From Solirubrobacteraceae bacterium (GTDB taxonomy: Bacteria > Actinomycetota > Thermoleophilia > Solirubrobacterales > Solirubrobacteraceae): 19,927 nt of DNA. Where the stretch lies: positions 1 to 19,927 of the forward strand of contig JAICUS010000034.1 in assembly GCA_025935735.1 (NCBI GenBank), given 5' to 3'. Numbering within the stretch: the first letter of the stretch is position 1; each line of letters begins with the position of its first letter. Under the pieces are notes generated by a model, which saw nothing but the letters and a program-made list of their open reading frames with translations, was not told the origin of the DNA and searched no databases. Made by a program: the position numbers and the translations under genes. Positions 1 to 6,092 of this stretch are shown piece by piece.

Positions 1-455
1 ACGTAGCCCGCCTCGGTCAGCGCCGTGGCGTCCGCGATCGCGAACGGCACGTTCAATATCCGCGCCAAGGTCTGCGCGAGCAGCGTCTTGCCGCAGCCGG
101 TCGGCCCGAGCAGCAGGATGTTGGACTTCTGCAGCTCGATGTCCGTGTCGTCGGCCTGCATCATCTGCACGCGCTTGTAGTGGTTGTAGACCGCTACCGA
201 GAGCGTGCGCTTGGCCTGCTCCTGCCCGACGACGTACTCATTGAGGACGCCGTAGATCTCCTTCGGCTTGGGCAGGTTGTCGATGTCGAACGAGGGCGGG
301 GCGGTCAGCTCCTCGTCGATGATCTCGTTGCAGAGGTCGATGCACTCGTCGCAGATGTAGACGCCCGGCCCGGCGATCAGCTTCTTGACCTGTCGCTGCG
401 ACTTGCCGCAGAAGGAGCAGAGAAGCTGCTCGTTGGAGTCCGTCGGGCGTGCCAT
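1..455 (-). CDS. clpX: ClpX, ATPase subunit of ClpXP protease (5' part only)
   Basis: ClpX is the AAA+ unfoldase that recognises tagged or damaged cytosolic proteins and threads them into ClpP. The visible 151 residues begin with the zinc-binding domain: C13-SF-C16 and C35-DE-C38 form the C4 site used for dimerisation and substrate/adaptor binding. The start of the AAA+ module follows, with the Walker A loop GPTGCGKT at residues 117-124 and then [17 protein letters not shown], typical of the family. The gene leaves the left edge, so Walker B, the sensor motifs and the IGF loop that docks on ClpP are not visible. The ATG at 455 lies 7 bp downstream of the clpP stop, with a GAAGGA Shine-Dalgarno sequence just upstream inside the end of clpP, so it is almost certainly co-transcribed with clpP. 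The Cys in the P-loop is usual in actinobacterial ClpX and is not a defect. Confidence 0.97.
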   Translation of the reverse strand, partial: MARPTDSNEQLLCSFCGKSQRQVKKLIAGPGVYICDECIDLCNEIIDEELTAPPSFDIDNLPKPKEIYGVLNEYVVGQEQAKRTLSVAVYNHYKRVQMMQADDTDIELQKSNILLLGPTGCGKTLLAQTLARILNVPFAIADATALTEAGY

Positions 456-462
456 GCGTCCT

Positions 463-1047
463 TCAGTGCTCGTGGATCACCCGGTCGATGATGCCGTACT
501 CCTTGGCCTCGTCGGAGGACATGAAGTAGTCGCGTTCGGTATCTGACCGGACCTTCTCCACGTCCTTTCCGGAGTGCTGGGCGATGATCTCGTCCAGCCG
601 CCGGCGCAGCTCGATGACCTCGCGCGCGTGGATCTCGATGTCGGTCGCCTGCCCCTGGAAGCCCGAGCTCACCTGGTGGATGAGGATCTTCGCGTTGGGT
701 AGGGCCATGCGCTTGCCGTTCGCCCCCCCGCCCAGCAGCAGCGCGCCCATCGACATGGCGATGCCGACGCAGATCGTGGACACGTCGGGCTTGATGAACT
801 GCATCGTGTCGTAGATCGCCAACCCGGCGTACACGGACCCGCCCGGGGAGTTGATGTAGAGCGAGATGTCCTTGTCCGGGTCCTCGGACTCGAGGTGCAG
901 CAGCTGGGCGACGATCAGGTTCGCGATCTGGTCGTCCACCGGCGTCCCGAGGAAGATGATCCGCTCGTTCAGGAGGCGGGAGTAGATGTCGAACGCACGC
1001 TCCCCACGGGAGGTCTGCTCGACGACCATCGGTACGAGTGGGCTCAC
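463..1047 (-). CDS. clpP: ClpP, ATP-dependent Clp protease proteolytic subunit
   Basis: ClpP is a serine peptidase that assembles into a tetradecameric barrel fed by ClpX or ClpC. The 194 residues are full length for the family. The catalytic triad is visible: Ser99 in the AMSMGALLL segment, His124 in LIHQ followed by [18 protein letters not shown], and Asp173 in ERDYFMS. The N-terminus ([20 protein letters not shown]) matches mature ClpP, so any propeptide is very short. The start is GTG at 1047, preceded by a GAGG ribosome site; an ATG six codons later (1029) is an alternative. It sits directly upstream of clpX and 132 bp downstream of tig. Many Actinobacteria carry two clpP genes; only one is in this window, and an additional copy elsewhere cannot be judged. 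Confidence 0.97.
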   Translation of the reverse strand: MSPLVPMVVEQTSRGERAFDIYSRLLNERIIFLGTPVDDQIANLIVAQLLHLESEDPDKDISLYINSPGGSVYAGLAIYDTMQFIKPDVSTICVGIAMSMGALLLGGGANGKRMALPNAKILIHQVSSGFQGQATDIEIHAREVIELRRRLDEIIAQHSGKDVEKVRSDTERDYFMSSDEAKEYGIIDRVIHEH

Positions 1048-1179
1048 GATCCTCGCTTCGTTTCGCTTCGGATTCTCGAATCCTTCAAGATGCGCGACGT
1101 CGCGCGGCGCAGGTCACTCGGCCGAAGACTAGCAACGGCCAACCGGCAGCCAACCCGGGTGTTCGACCAGGTTCGACGG
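1048..1179 (-). promoter_or_regulatory. tig-clpP intergenic region: candidate clpP promoter and two palindromes
   Basis: This 132-bp gap probably carries its own promoter for clpPX. On the minus strand TTGGCT (1153 to 1148), a 16-bp spacer and TAGTCT (1131 to 1126) form a plausible -35/-10 pair, 78 nt before the clpP GTG. Downstream of it are a perfect 14-bp palindrome GCGCGACGTCGCGC (1092-1105) and an inverted repeat GGATTC-TC-GAATCC (1070-1083) that ends 23 bp before the start codon. Either could be an operator; the first could also form a hairpin, but no T-run follows, so it is not a standard terminator. I do not see the TTCGC...GCGAA pattern expected for the actinobacterial regulator ClgR. 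The promoter call is pattern matching only. Confidence 0.3.
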
Positions 1180-2571
1180 TCAGGAATCGGGCGTCCAGAG
1201 CTGCCCGGCGCCGGCCGGCTCGCCGGACCCCGGCGTCCACAGCTTGTCGCGCGCCTGGGCCTGCTCGATGGAGATCGGCTTGGCCGACTCGGCCACCACG
1301 TCGAGCGCCTTGCGCTGCGCGAGGTCGTCCTTGAGCGCGTCCAGGCGCCCGTTGGAGCGCAGCCGCTCCAGCAGCTTCTTGGCCGACACGCGCTCGCCGG
1401 GCGGCGCGGCCTCGGACACCGCCTCGAGCATGTCGTCCTCGCTGGGCTCCAGCGACTCGGCCTCGGCGATCGCCGCCAGCACCGCCTCGCGCTTGAGCGC
1501 CTGCTCGGCGTCCGGCTTGGCCTGCTCGATCGTCTCCTCCTCGGAGCGCCCGGCGATGCGCATGTACGCCTCGCGGCTGATGCCCTGGTGGGCCAGCGAG
1601 TGCAGCATCGAGTCCCACAGCTCGCGTGCGCGGGCCTCCACGAGCGCGTCCGGGACGTCCACGGTGGCCGCCTTGACCGCCGAGTCGAGCGCGGCCTCGC
1701 GGAACTCGGCCTCGATGCGCGAGCTCTCGGCCTCGCCCATGCGCGTGCGGATGTCCTCGCGCAGCTCGTCCAGGCTGTCGAAGCCGGCCTCCTCGGCCAG
1801 CTCGTCGTCCAGCGCCGGAAGCTGCTTGGCCTTGACGTCGCGCACCGTGACGGCGAACTCGGCCGCGCGGCCGGCCAGCTCGGTCGCCTGGTAGTCGTCC
1901 GGGAACGTGATCGTGACCGTGCGCTCCTCGCCGCCGGTGGCGCCCTCGAGCTGCTCCTCGAAGCCCGGGACGAGCCGGCCGGAGCCCAGCTCGATCATCT
2001 GGTCGCGGCCCTCGCCGCCGGCGAACGGCGTGCCGTCCAGCGTGCCGGCGAAGTCCATCACCACGAAGTCGCCGCGCTGGGCGGGGCGGTCGACCGTCTC
2101 CAGCTTGGCCGCGCGCTCCTGCAGGCGCTCGAGCTCCTCCTGCACCGCCGAGTCGGGCACCGCGGCCTCGCGCCGGCCGACCTCGAGGCCCTTGTACTCG
2201 CCGAGCGTGGCCTTCGGGCGCACGCCGATCTCGATCGAGAACTTCAGCGGCTGCCCCTCGCCCGGCAGCTCGCCGAGGTCGAGGTCCGGCTCGCCCACCG
2301 GCACCACGCGCGCGTCGTCGATCGCCGCGCGGTACCAGCCGTTCAGGGACTCCTGGACCGCCTCGTTGAGCACCGCCTCGCGGCCGATGCGCTTGATCAC
2401 CACCGGCGGCGGCGCCTTGCCGGCCCGGAAGCCGGGCACGCGCAGGTTGCGGGCCAGCTGGCGGGCGGCGACCGCGATGCGCTTCTCCACCTCGCCCGCG
2501 GCGACCTCGGCCTCGACGCGCACGCGCGACTCGGGCAGCTCGGTGACGGTGGTGGAGACGGTTTCGGGCAT
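1180..2571 (-). CDS. tig: trigger factor, ribosome-associated chaperone/prolyl isomerase
   Basis: Trigger factor docks at the ribosomal exit tunnel, shields nascent chains and has peptidyl-prolyl isomerase activity. Of 463 residues, the N-terminal ribosome-binding domain carries the signature GFRAGKAPPPVVIKRIG (47-63), the equivalent of the GFRxGKxP loop that contacts ribosomal protein L23. An FKBP-like domain follows (about 165-245, from RGDFVVMDFAGTLDG to GRAAEFAVTV), then the long helical C-terminal arms (about 255-435). The reading frame stays open upstream, but ATG 2571 is chosen because the family N-terminus (PETVSTTVTEL) begins there. The last 20 residues contain a duplicated KLWTPGSG/QLWTPDS tail not found in the E. 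coli protein. The order tig-clpP-clpX is a classical conserved arrangement. Confidence 0.96.
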   Translation of the reverse strand: MPETVSTTVTELPESRVRVEAEVAAGEVEKRIAVAARQLARNLRVPGFRAGKAPPPVVIKRIGREAVLNEAVQESLNGWYRAAIDDARVVPVGEPDLDLGELPGEGQPLKFSIEIGVRPKATLGEYKGLEVGRREAAVPDSAVQEELERLQERAAKLETVDRPAQRGDFVVMDFAGTLDGTPFAGGEGRDQMIELGSGRLVPGFEEQLEGATGGEERTVTITFPDDYQATELAGRAAEFAVTVRDVKAKQLPALDDELAEEAGFDSLDELREDIRTRMGEAESSRIEAEFREAALDSAVKAATVDVPDALVEARARELWDSMLHSLAHQGISREAYMRIAGRSEEETIEQAKPDAEQALKREAVLAAIAEAESLEPSEDDMLEAVSEAAPPGERVSAKKLLERLRSNGRLDALKDDLAQRKALDVVAESAKPISIEQAQARDKLWTPGSGEPAGAGQLWTPDS

Positions 2572-2693
2572 AGGGCGGCGGTCAACGATACAAAGCAGGG
2601 AGTGAAGCGCCTCGCCGCGTGGTTTGTCACGGGCCCGCTCGGGCACCTGGCGTCCGGCGTGGCCGACTGGGCGGTGCTGCTGTGGACGCTCGC
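2572..2693 (-). promoter_or_regulatory. tetR-tig intergenic region with a weak tig -10 candidate
   Basis: These 122 bp hold no gene that I can recognise. On the minus strand a TATCGT hexamer (2590 to 2585) lies 13 nt before the tig ATG and fits the TANNNT pattern of an actinobacterial -10 box, but no convincing -35 box is found at the usual distance. I looked for a tRNA here and found no cloverleaf. There is no hairpin with a T-run after tetR, so transcription from tetR could continue into tig. Confidence 0.22.
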
Positions 2694-3308
2694 TCAGGAC
2701 AGGCGCCACGGCTCCGCGCGCAGCGGCGTGGCCGAGCCCGGCCGCAGCGCGTCGAGCAGCAGCGACAGATAGCGCGGCCAGTGCGGGTCCATCGGGTGGC
2801 CGTCCATCGCCGGCCGGGTGGTCGCCCCGAGCATCCGCAGCATCAGCTGGATGTCCTCGGGCACGAGGTCCCCGCGCACGCGGCCCTCGGCCTGGGCGCG
2901 GTGCAGCGGCAGCGCCGCGGCGTCGATGAACCGCCGGCGCTGCTCGTCGGTCAGCGCCGTTGCGCCCAGCCGCTGGGCGACCACGTCGTAGAAGCCCTGG
3001 TTGGACGCCTGCATGCGCGCCGCACCCTCGAGGAAGGCGGCGAACGCCTCGGCGGCGTCGGGGTCGTCGCCGGCCGCCCCGGCGAGCCGCTCGAACTCGG
3101 TCAGGATGTCGTCGAAGATCGCCCGGACGAGCGCCTCCTTGGTGGGGAAGCGGCGGTAGAGCGTGCCTTTGCCCACGCCGGCGCGGCGGGCGATCTCCTC
3201 TACGCCGACGTCGAGCCCACCGTCCGCGAACGCCGCGCGGGCGGCGTCGAGGATGAGGGCGCGGTTGCGGGCGGCGTCGGCCCGGAGTGGGCGGCCTGGG
3301 GCGGCCAT
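2694..3308 (-). CDS. TetR/AcrR-family transcriptional regulator
   Basis: This is a 204-residue, all-helical repressor-type protein. The N-terminal DNA-binding domain is clear: RNRALILDAARAAFADGG followed by the helix-turn-helix EEIARRAGVGKGTLYRRFPT (about residues 37-56), the classic TetR signature. The rest (about 65-204) is the ligand-binding and dimerisation region; from its sequence I cannot name a ligand. Length and layout are normal for the family. The ATG at 3308 is required to keep the whole HTH, which places the first 109 bp inside the 3' end of the upstream HD-GYP gene in another frame. A TACACT hexamer seven bases before the ATG suggests a possible leaderless transcript. No efflux pump or oxidoreductase, the usual TetR target, is adjacent; possible targets are itself or the neighbouring signalling genes. 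Confidence 0.93.
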   Translation of the reverse strand: MAAPGRPLRADAARNRALILDAARAAFADGGLDVGVEEIARRAGVGKGTLYRRFPTKEALVRAIFDDILTEFERLAGAAGDDPDAAEAFAAFLEGAARMQASNQGFYDVVAQRLGATALTDEQRRRFIDAAALPLHRAQAEGRVRGDLVPEDIQLMLRMLGATTRPAMDGHPMDPHWPRYLSLLLDALRPGSATPLRAEPWRLS

Positions 3309-5020
3309 TGGCGCGAGTGTAGACCCGCCTCCGGTAGATCGACGCGGACCAGCGCGACGAACACCGCCGCCAGCGTCGGGTCGAAGTGCGCGCCGGACTC
3401 GGCCTCGATGTGCGCCAGCGCCTCCTCGGCCGACCACGCGCGCTTGTAGGGCCGCGCGGTGAGCAGGGCGTCGTAGACGTCGCACAGGGCGGCGATCCGC
3501 CCCACCCAGGGGATGTCGTCGCCCCGCAGCCCGGCGGGGTAGCCGGTGCCGTCCCAGCGCTCGTGGTGGGTCCGGGCGATCAGCTCGGCCGTCTGCAGCA
3601 CGCGCGAGGGCGAGCCCTCCAGCAGCTCGGCGCCGATGATCGTGTGCGTCTGCATGATCGCCCGCTCGTGCGGCTCGAGCTTGCCCGGCTTGTGGAGGAT
3701 CCCGTCCGGGATGCCGATCTTGCCGATGTCGTGCAGCAGGCTGGCCTGCTCGATCTCGTCGGCCCTGGCGTCGTCGGCCCCGGCCGCGCGGGCCAGGCGC
3801 CCGCACAGCAGGCTCATGCGCTTCAGGTGCGAGCCGGTCTCGTCGTCGCGGTGCTCGGCAGCGCGGCCGAGCCGCTGGATGACCTCCAGCTGCGTGGCCC
3901 GCAGCTCGCGCGTGCGCGCGGCCACCTCGCGCTCGAGCGCGGCGGTGTGCGCGGCGGCCCGGCGGCGGCGCGTGGCCTCGATCAGGTAGGCGACCACGAG
4001 CGCGCCCACGGTGCCCAGCGCGAGCGCCAGCAGCGGCGCGGCCACCGGGACGATCCGGCCGTGGTCGAAGGCGAGCTGGGCGCCGGCGAGCGTGACCAGC
4101 GCGAGGCCGCCGGCGACGGCGGACACGACCCGCGCGCGGGCGCGCAGGCTGGCCAGCGGCACGGCGAGCGCGAGCAGCGCGATCAGCACGGGGGCGAGCC
4201 AGCCGGGCCCGTCGCGCAACGGGTTGCCGCGCAGCGCGGTGGCGATGGCGTTCGCCTGCAGCTCCGGCCCGGCCATCGTGTCGGTGCCACTCGTAGCGGT
4301 GGCGTGGCGGTCCTGCAGCGTCGGCGCGGTGGCGCCGACCACGACGATCTTGCCGCGCAACACCGAACGCGGGACCCGGCCGGCCAGCAGGTCGGAGAAC
4401 GACACGCGCGGGAACCCGCCCGGGCCGCCGTGGAAGTCGAGCGGCGCGGTGCCGTCGGCGGCGAAGTCGGCGGGGCTGAGCGGGCGGTGCAGGCGCAGCG
4501 CGACCACCGCGGCGAGCGTGGGCAGCCGGCCGATGCGCAGCGCGTAGCGGCGGATCACCCCGCCGGAGTCGGTCGTGAAGTTCGCGGCGCCGGCGCGGCT
4601 GTGGATGCGGGCGAGCATCGCGTCGCCGCCCAGCACGGTCGTGCGGCCGCGGTCGTCGCTGGTGCCGGTGGCCAGCACGGCGCCGCCCGCGCGGCCGAGC
4701 GCGCGGTAGAGCGCGAGGTCGTCGGCCGGGTGCGGCGAGGGCTCGGTGAACTGGACGTCGTAGACGATCTCGCGCGCGCCGGCCTGCCGCAGGCGGTCGA
4801 CCGCCTCGGCGTGCAGGCGCCGCCGCCACGGCCAGTCGCCGAGCGCGGAGATGCTGCGCTCGTCGATCGCCACGACGACCACGCCGGCCGCCGGCGCGGG
4901 CCCGCGCACGGCATAGCGCGCGTCGACGCTCTCGCGCTCCAGCGGCCCGAGCACGCCCGCGCCCCACGCCGCGGCGGCGAGCAGCGCGGCGAGCACGCCG
5001 GCGACGACCCGCCCCTTCAT
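3200..5020 (-). CDS. CHASE2 sensor / HD-GYP phosphodiesterase, membrane protein
   Basis: This 606-residue protein probably senses an extracytoplasmic signal and hydrolyses cyclic-di-GMP in the cytoplasm. Order: an N-terminal membrane anchor (about 5-25), an extracellular CHASE2 domain (about 30-270, containing VVVVAIDERSISALGDWPW, VYDVQFTEP and GKIVVVGATA), three membrane helices (about 274-292, 298-318, 323-347), a short coiled coil (about 350-390), and an HD-GYP domain (about 385-560). The HD-GYP residues are intact: AEHRDDETGSHLKR, HDIGKIGIPDG (His430-Asp431), HHERWDGTGYP (485-495), and RIAALCDVYDALL, so activity is likely. CHASE2 followed by three helices is the usual family design. The last 36 residues, rich in Pro, Ser and Thr, are read from DNA that also encodes the start of tetR and look unlike the family. 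The gene lies 92 bp downstream of the FecR-like gene. Confidence 0.93.
   Translation of the reverse strand: MKGRVVAGVLAALLAAAAWGAGVLGPLERESVDARYAVRGPAPAAGVVVVAIDERSISALGDWPWRRRLHAEAVDRLRQAGAREIVYDVQFTEPSPHPADDLALYRALGRAGGAVLATGTSDDRGRTTVLGGDAMLARIHSRAGAANFTTDSGGVIRRYALRIGRLPTLAAVVALRLHRPLSPADFAADGTAPLDFHGGPGGFPRVSFSDLLAGRVPRSVLRGKIVVVGATAPTLQDRHATATSGTDTMAGPELQANAIATALRGNPLRDGPGWLAPVLIALLALAVPLASLRARARVVSAVAGGLALVTLAGAQLAFDHGRIVPVAAPLLALALGTVGALVVAYLIEATRRRRAAAHTAALEREVAARTRELRATQLEVIQRLGRAAEHRDDETGSHLKRMSLLCGRLARAAGADDARADEIEQASLLHDIGKIGIPDGILHKPGKLEPHERAIMQTHTIIGAELLEGSPSRVLQTAELIARTHHERWDGTGYPAGLRGDDIPWVGRIAALCDVYDALLTARPYKRAWSAEEALAHIEAESGAHFDPTLAAVFVALVRVDLPEAGLHSRQWPPQAAHSGPTPPATAPSSSTPPARRSRTVGSTSA
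3316..3321 (-). promoter_or_regulatory. possible -10 box of tetR
   Basis: TACACT on the minus strand lies 7 nt upstream of the tetR ATG, the spacing expected when transcription starts at the A of the start codon. It lies inside the HD-GYP coding region. No good -35 box was found, and no Shine-Dalgarno sequence sits at the proper distance (GGAGG is about 20 nt upstream). Confidence 0.25.
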
Positions 5021-5112
5021 GGGCGGACGCCCCCGAAACTACGACGGATTCTCGCGGGCCCCCGCCGCACCTGCCGGCGCGAGCGATCCACCGTAGTCCC
5101 GGGCACGACCGC
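5021..5112 (-). promoter_or_regulatory. FecR-like/HD-GYP intergenic region with possible -10 box
   Basis: This 92-bp gap holds a CGTAGTTT sequence on the minus strand; its TAGTTT hexamer (5041 to 5036) is 15 nt before the HD-GYP ATG. It resembles the TAGNNT hexamers ahead of other starts in this window. No -35 box or Shine-Dalgarno sequence is convincing. No terminator with a T-run is visible after the FecR-like gene, so the two genes may also share a transcript. Confidence 0.3.
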
Positions 5113-5991
5113 TCAACGCGGGTGGCGGCGGGCCAGGTAGGAGTGGCCGGCCTTGACCACGACGGTCCGGTGCGCCCGGCGGTCGTGGACCGACACGGCG
5201 CCCTGGGTCACCTTGGTCACCGTGCCGTCGCAGCGGTCCACGGTGAGCCACTTGGTGCCGCGCACGGTGGCGACGCTGTTGTGGCCGTGGGTGCGGAAGT
5301 GGCCGCCGTGGTCGGAGCCCCACAGGCTGCGGACGACCCTCTTCTTGGAGCTGCGGTGGGTGGCCGCGAGCGTGCGCTCGGCGCACTTGCCGAAGTCGCC
5401 GCCGATGAGGCGCAGCTCGGTGATGTGGTGGCGCGTGTCCTGGCGCACGATGAACTCGCCGCCCGAGAACCGGCCGGCCTCGGTGCCGACGCCGGGCAGC
5501 GCGGCGTGCAGGACGACGGTGCCGTCGCGGGCGTCGATCCGCGAGCCGACCGGCATGCTCGCCGCCTGGTCGAGCGGGACGAAGGCGTCGGTGCCCGGGA
5601 GCCTGACCGTCACCACGCCCGACGCGGGCGTCGCGGCGACGCGCTCGCCGGCCACGGGGGAGGCGGCGGGGGGAAGCGTGGGGGTCGCGGCATGGCCCGC
5701 GCCGTGGTCCTCGCCGGCGTTGCCGGCGTCGCCGGCGTCGCCGGGCTGACCGTGGCCCGCCGCCGCGTTTCCGCTCGCGGGCGTGGGCGTGGCCACCGGC
5801 GGCGTCGGGGTGGCCGTGGGGGCGCCGCGGGTGGGCGTGGGCGTCGCCGCGGGCGCGCCGGCCGGGACGACGGCCGGACGCCGCTTGCCGCTGTCGTCAT
5901 GGTCGAGCAGGCGGCCGGCCCAGGCGCTCGCCGGCGTTGCGAGGCAGAGCGCCGCGGCGAGGGCGGCGGCAAGCGAGCGGGAAGTCTTCAC
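5113..5991 (-). CDS. secreted FecR-like domain protein with Pro/Thr-rich linker
   Basis: The 292-residue product begins with a signal peptide (basic MKTSR, hydrophobic core LAAALAAALCLATP, cleavage probably after ASA or AWA near residue 23-25), so it is exported. Residues about 40-120 are a low-complexity Ala/Pro/Thr linker with ATPTP repeats and a short Gly/Asp repeat. The globular part (about 122-292) has a FecR-like pattern: VRLPGTDAFVPL, PVGSRIDARDGTVVL, GGEFIVRQ, then LWGSDHGGHFRTHGHNSVATV, GTKWLTVDRC and VKAGHSYLAR. I recognise this as a family expanded in Thermoleophilia. Cys203 and Cys254 could form a disulfide. Start is GTG at 5991, without a strong Shine-Dalgarno sequence. It lies just upstream of the CHASE2 protein; FecR-like and CHASE2 genes are often neighbours, which suggests a joint envelope-sensing role (inference). 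No sigma factor is adjacent, so this is not a classical FecI/FecR pair. Confidence 0.85.
   Translation of the reverse strand: MKTSRSLAAALAAALCLATPASAWAGRLLDHDDSGKRRPAVVPAGAPAATPTPTRGAPTATPTPPVATPTPASGNAAAGHGQPGDAGDAGNAGEDHGAGHAATPTLPPAASPVAGERVAATPASGVVTVRLPGTDAFVPLDQAASMPVGSRIDARDGTVVLHAALPGVGTEAGRFSGGEFIVRQDTRHHITELRLIGGDFGKCAERTLAATHRSSKKRVVRSLWGSDHGGHFRTHGHNSVATVRGTKWLTVDRCDGTVTKVTQGAVSVHDRRAHRTVVVKAGHSYLARRHPR
5711..5745. repeat. 9-bp tandem repeat inside the FecR-like gene
   Basis: About 3.5 near-identical copies of TCGCCGGCG lie head to tail; the second copy differs by one base and the last is partial. They encode Asp/Asn-Ala-Gly repeats (residues about 85-93) of the extracellular linker on the minus strand. 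Such in-frame repeats can change copy number by slippage without breaking the gene. Confidence 0.8.
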
Positions 5992-6092
5992 ATCCGGTGT
6001 GATCGGCCGGAATGCCGCCGTTTTGACCCGCCTGTCAACCGGCGGACGGATGGCTCAGCCGTCCGAGGCCCCCCGTAGCGTGCGGCGCGCCG
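5992..6092. promoter_or_regulatory. divergent promoter region between FecR-like and helicase genes
   Basis: These 101 bp separate two divergent genes. Toward the helicase, TAGCGT (6076-6081) lies 11 nt before the ATG and is a likely -10 box. Toward the FecR-like gene, an exact TTGACA (6038 to 6033, minus strand) looks like a -35 box, but 16-18 bp further on there is only GGCATTC, a poor -10. That TTGACA is also part of an inverted repeat TTGAC-N6-GTCAA (6023-6038). A second inverted repeat, CGGACGG-N9-CCGTCCG (6043-6065), could be an operator or a hairpin. No Shine-Dalgarno sequence precedes either start. Confidence 0.35.

Noticed and set aside
85..108. Cys in the ClpX Walker A loop (GPTGCGKT) as a possible defect
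   Set aside because: The Lys-Thr needed for nucleotide binding are intact, and Cys at this place is usual in actinobacterial ClpX.
2572..2693. Possible tRNA or small gene between tetR and tig
   Set aside because: No cloverleaf arms or T-loop GTTCRANYC pattern on either strand, and no short frame with a ribosome site.
895..2772. 625-codon open frame on the plus strand
   Set aside because: Antisense shadow of clpP and tig; low-complexity Leu/Arg/Ala translation and no family signature.
3386..5140. 584-codon open frame on the plus strand
   Set aside because: Antisense shadow of the CHASE2/HD-GYP gene; low-complexity composition only.
6023..6065. Inverted repeats as a rho-independent terminator
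   Set aside because: They lie between divergent starts, not at a gene end, and no T-run follows on either strand.
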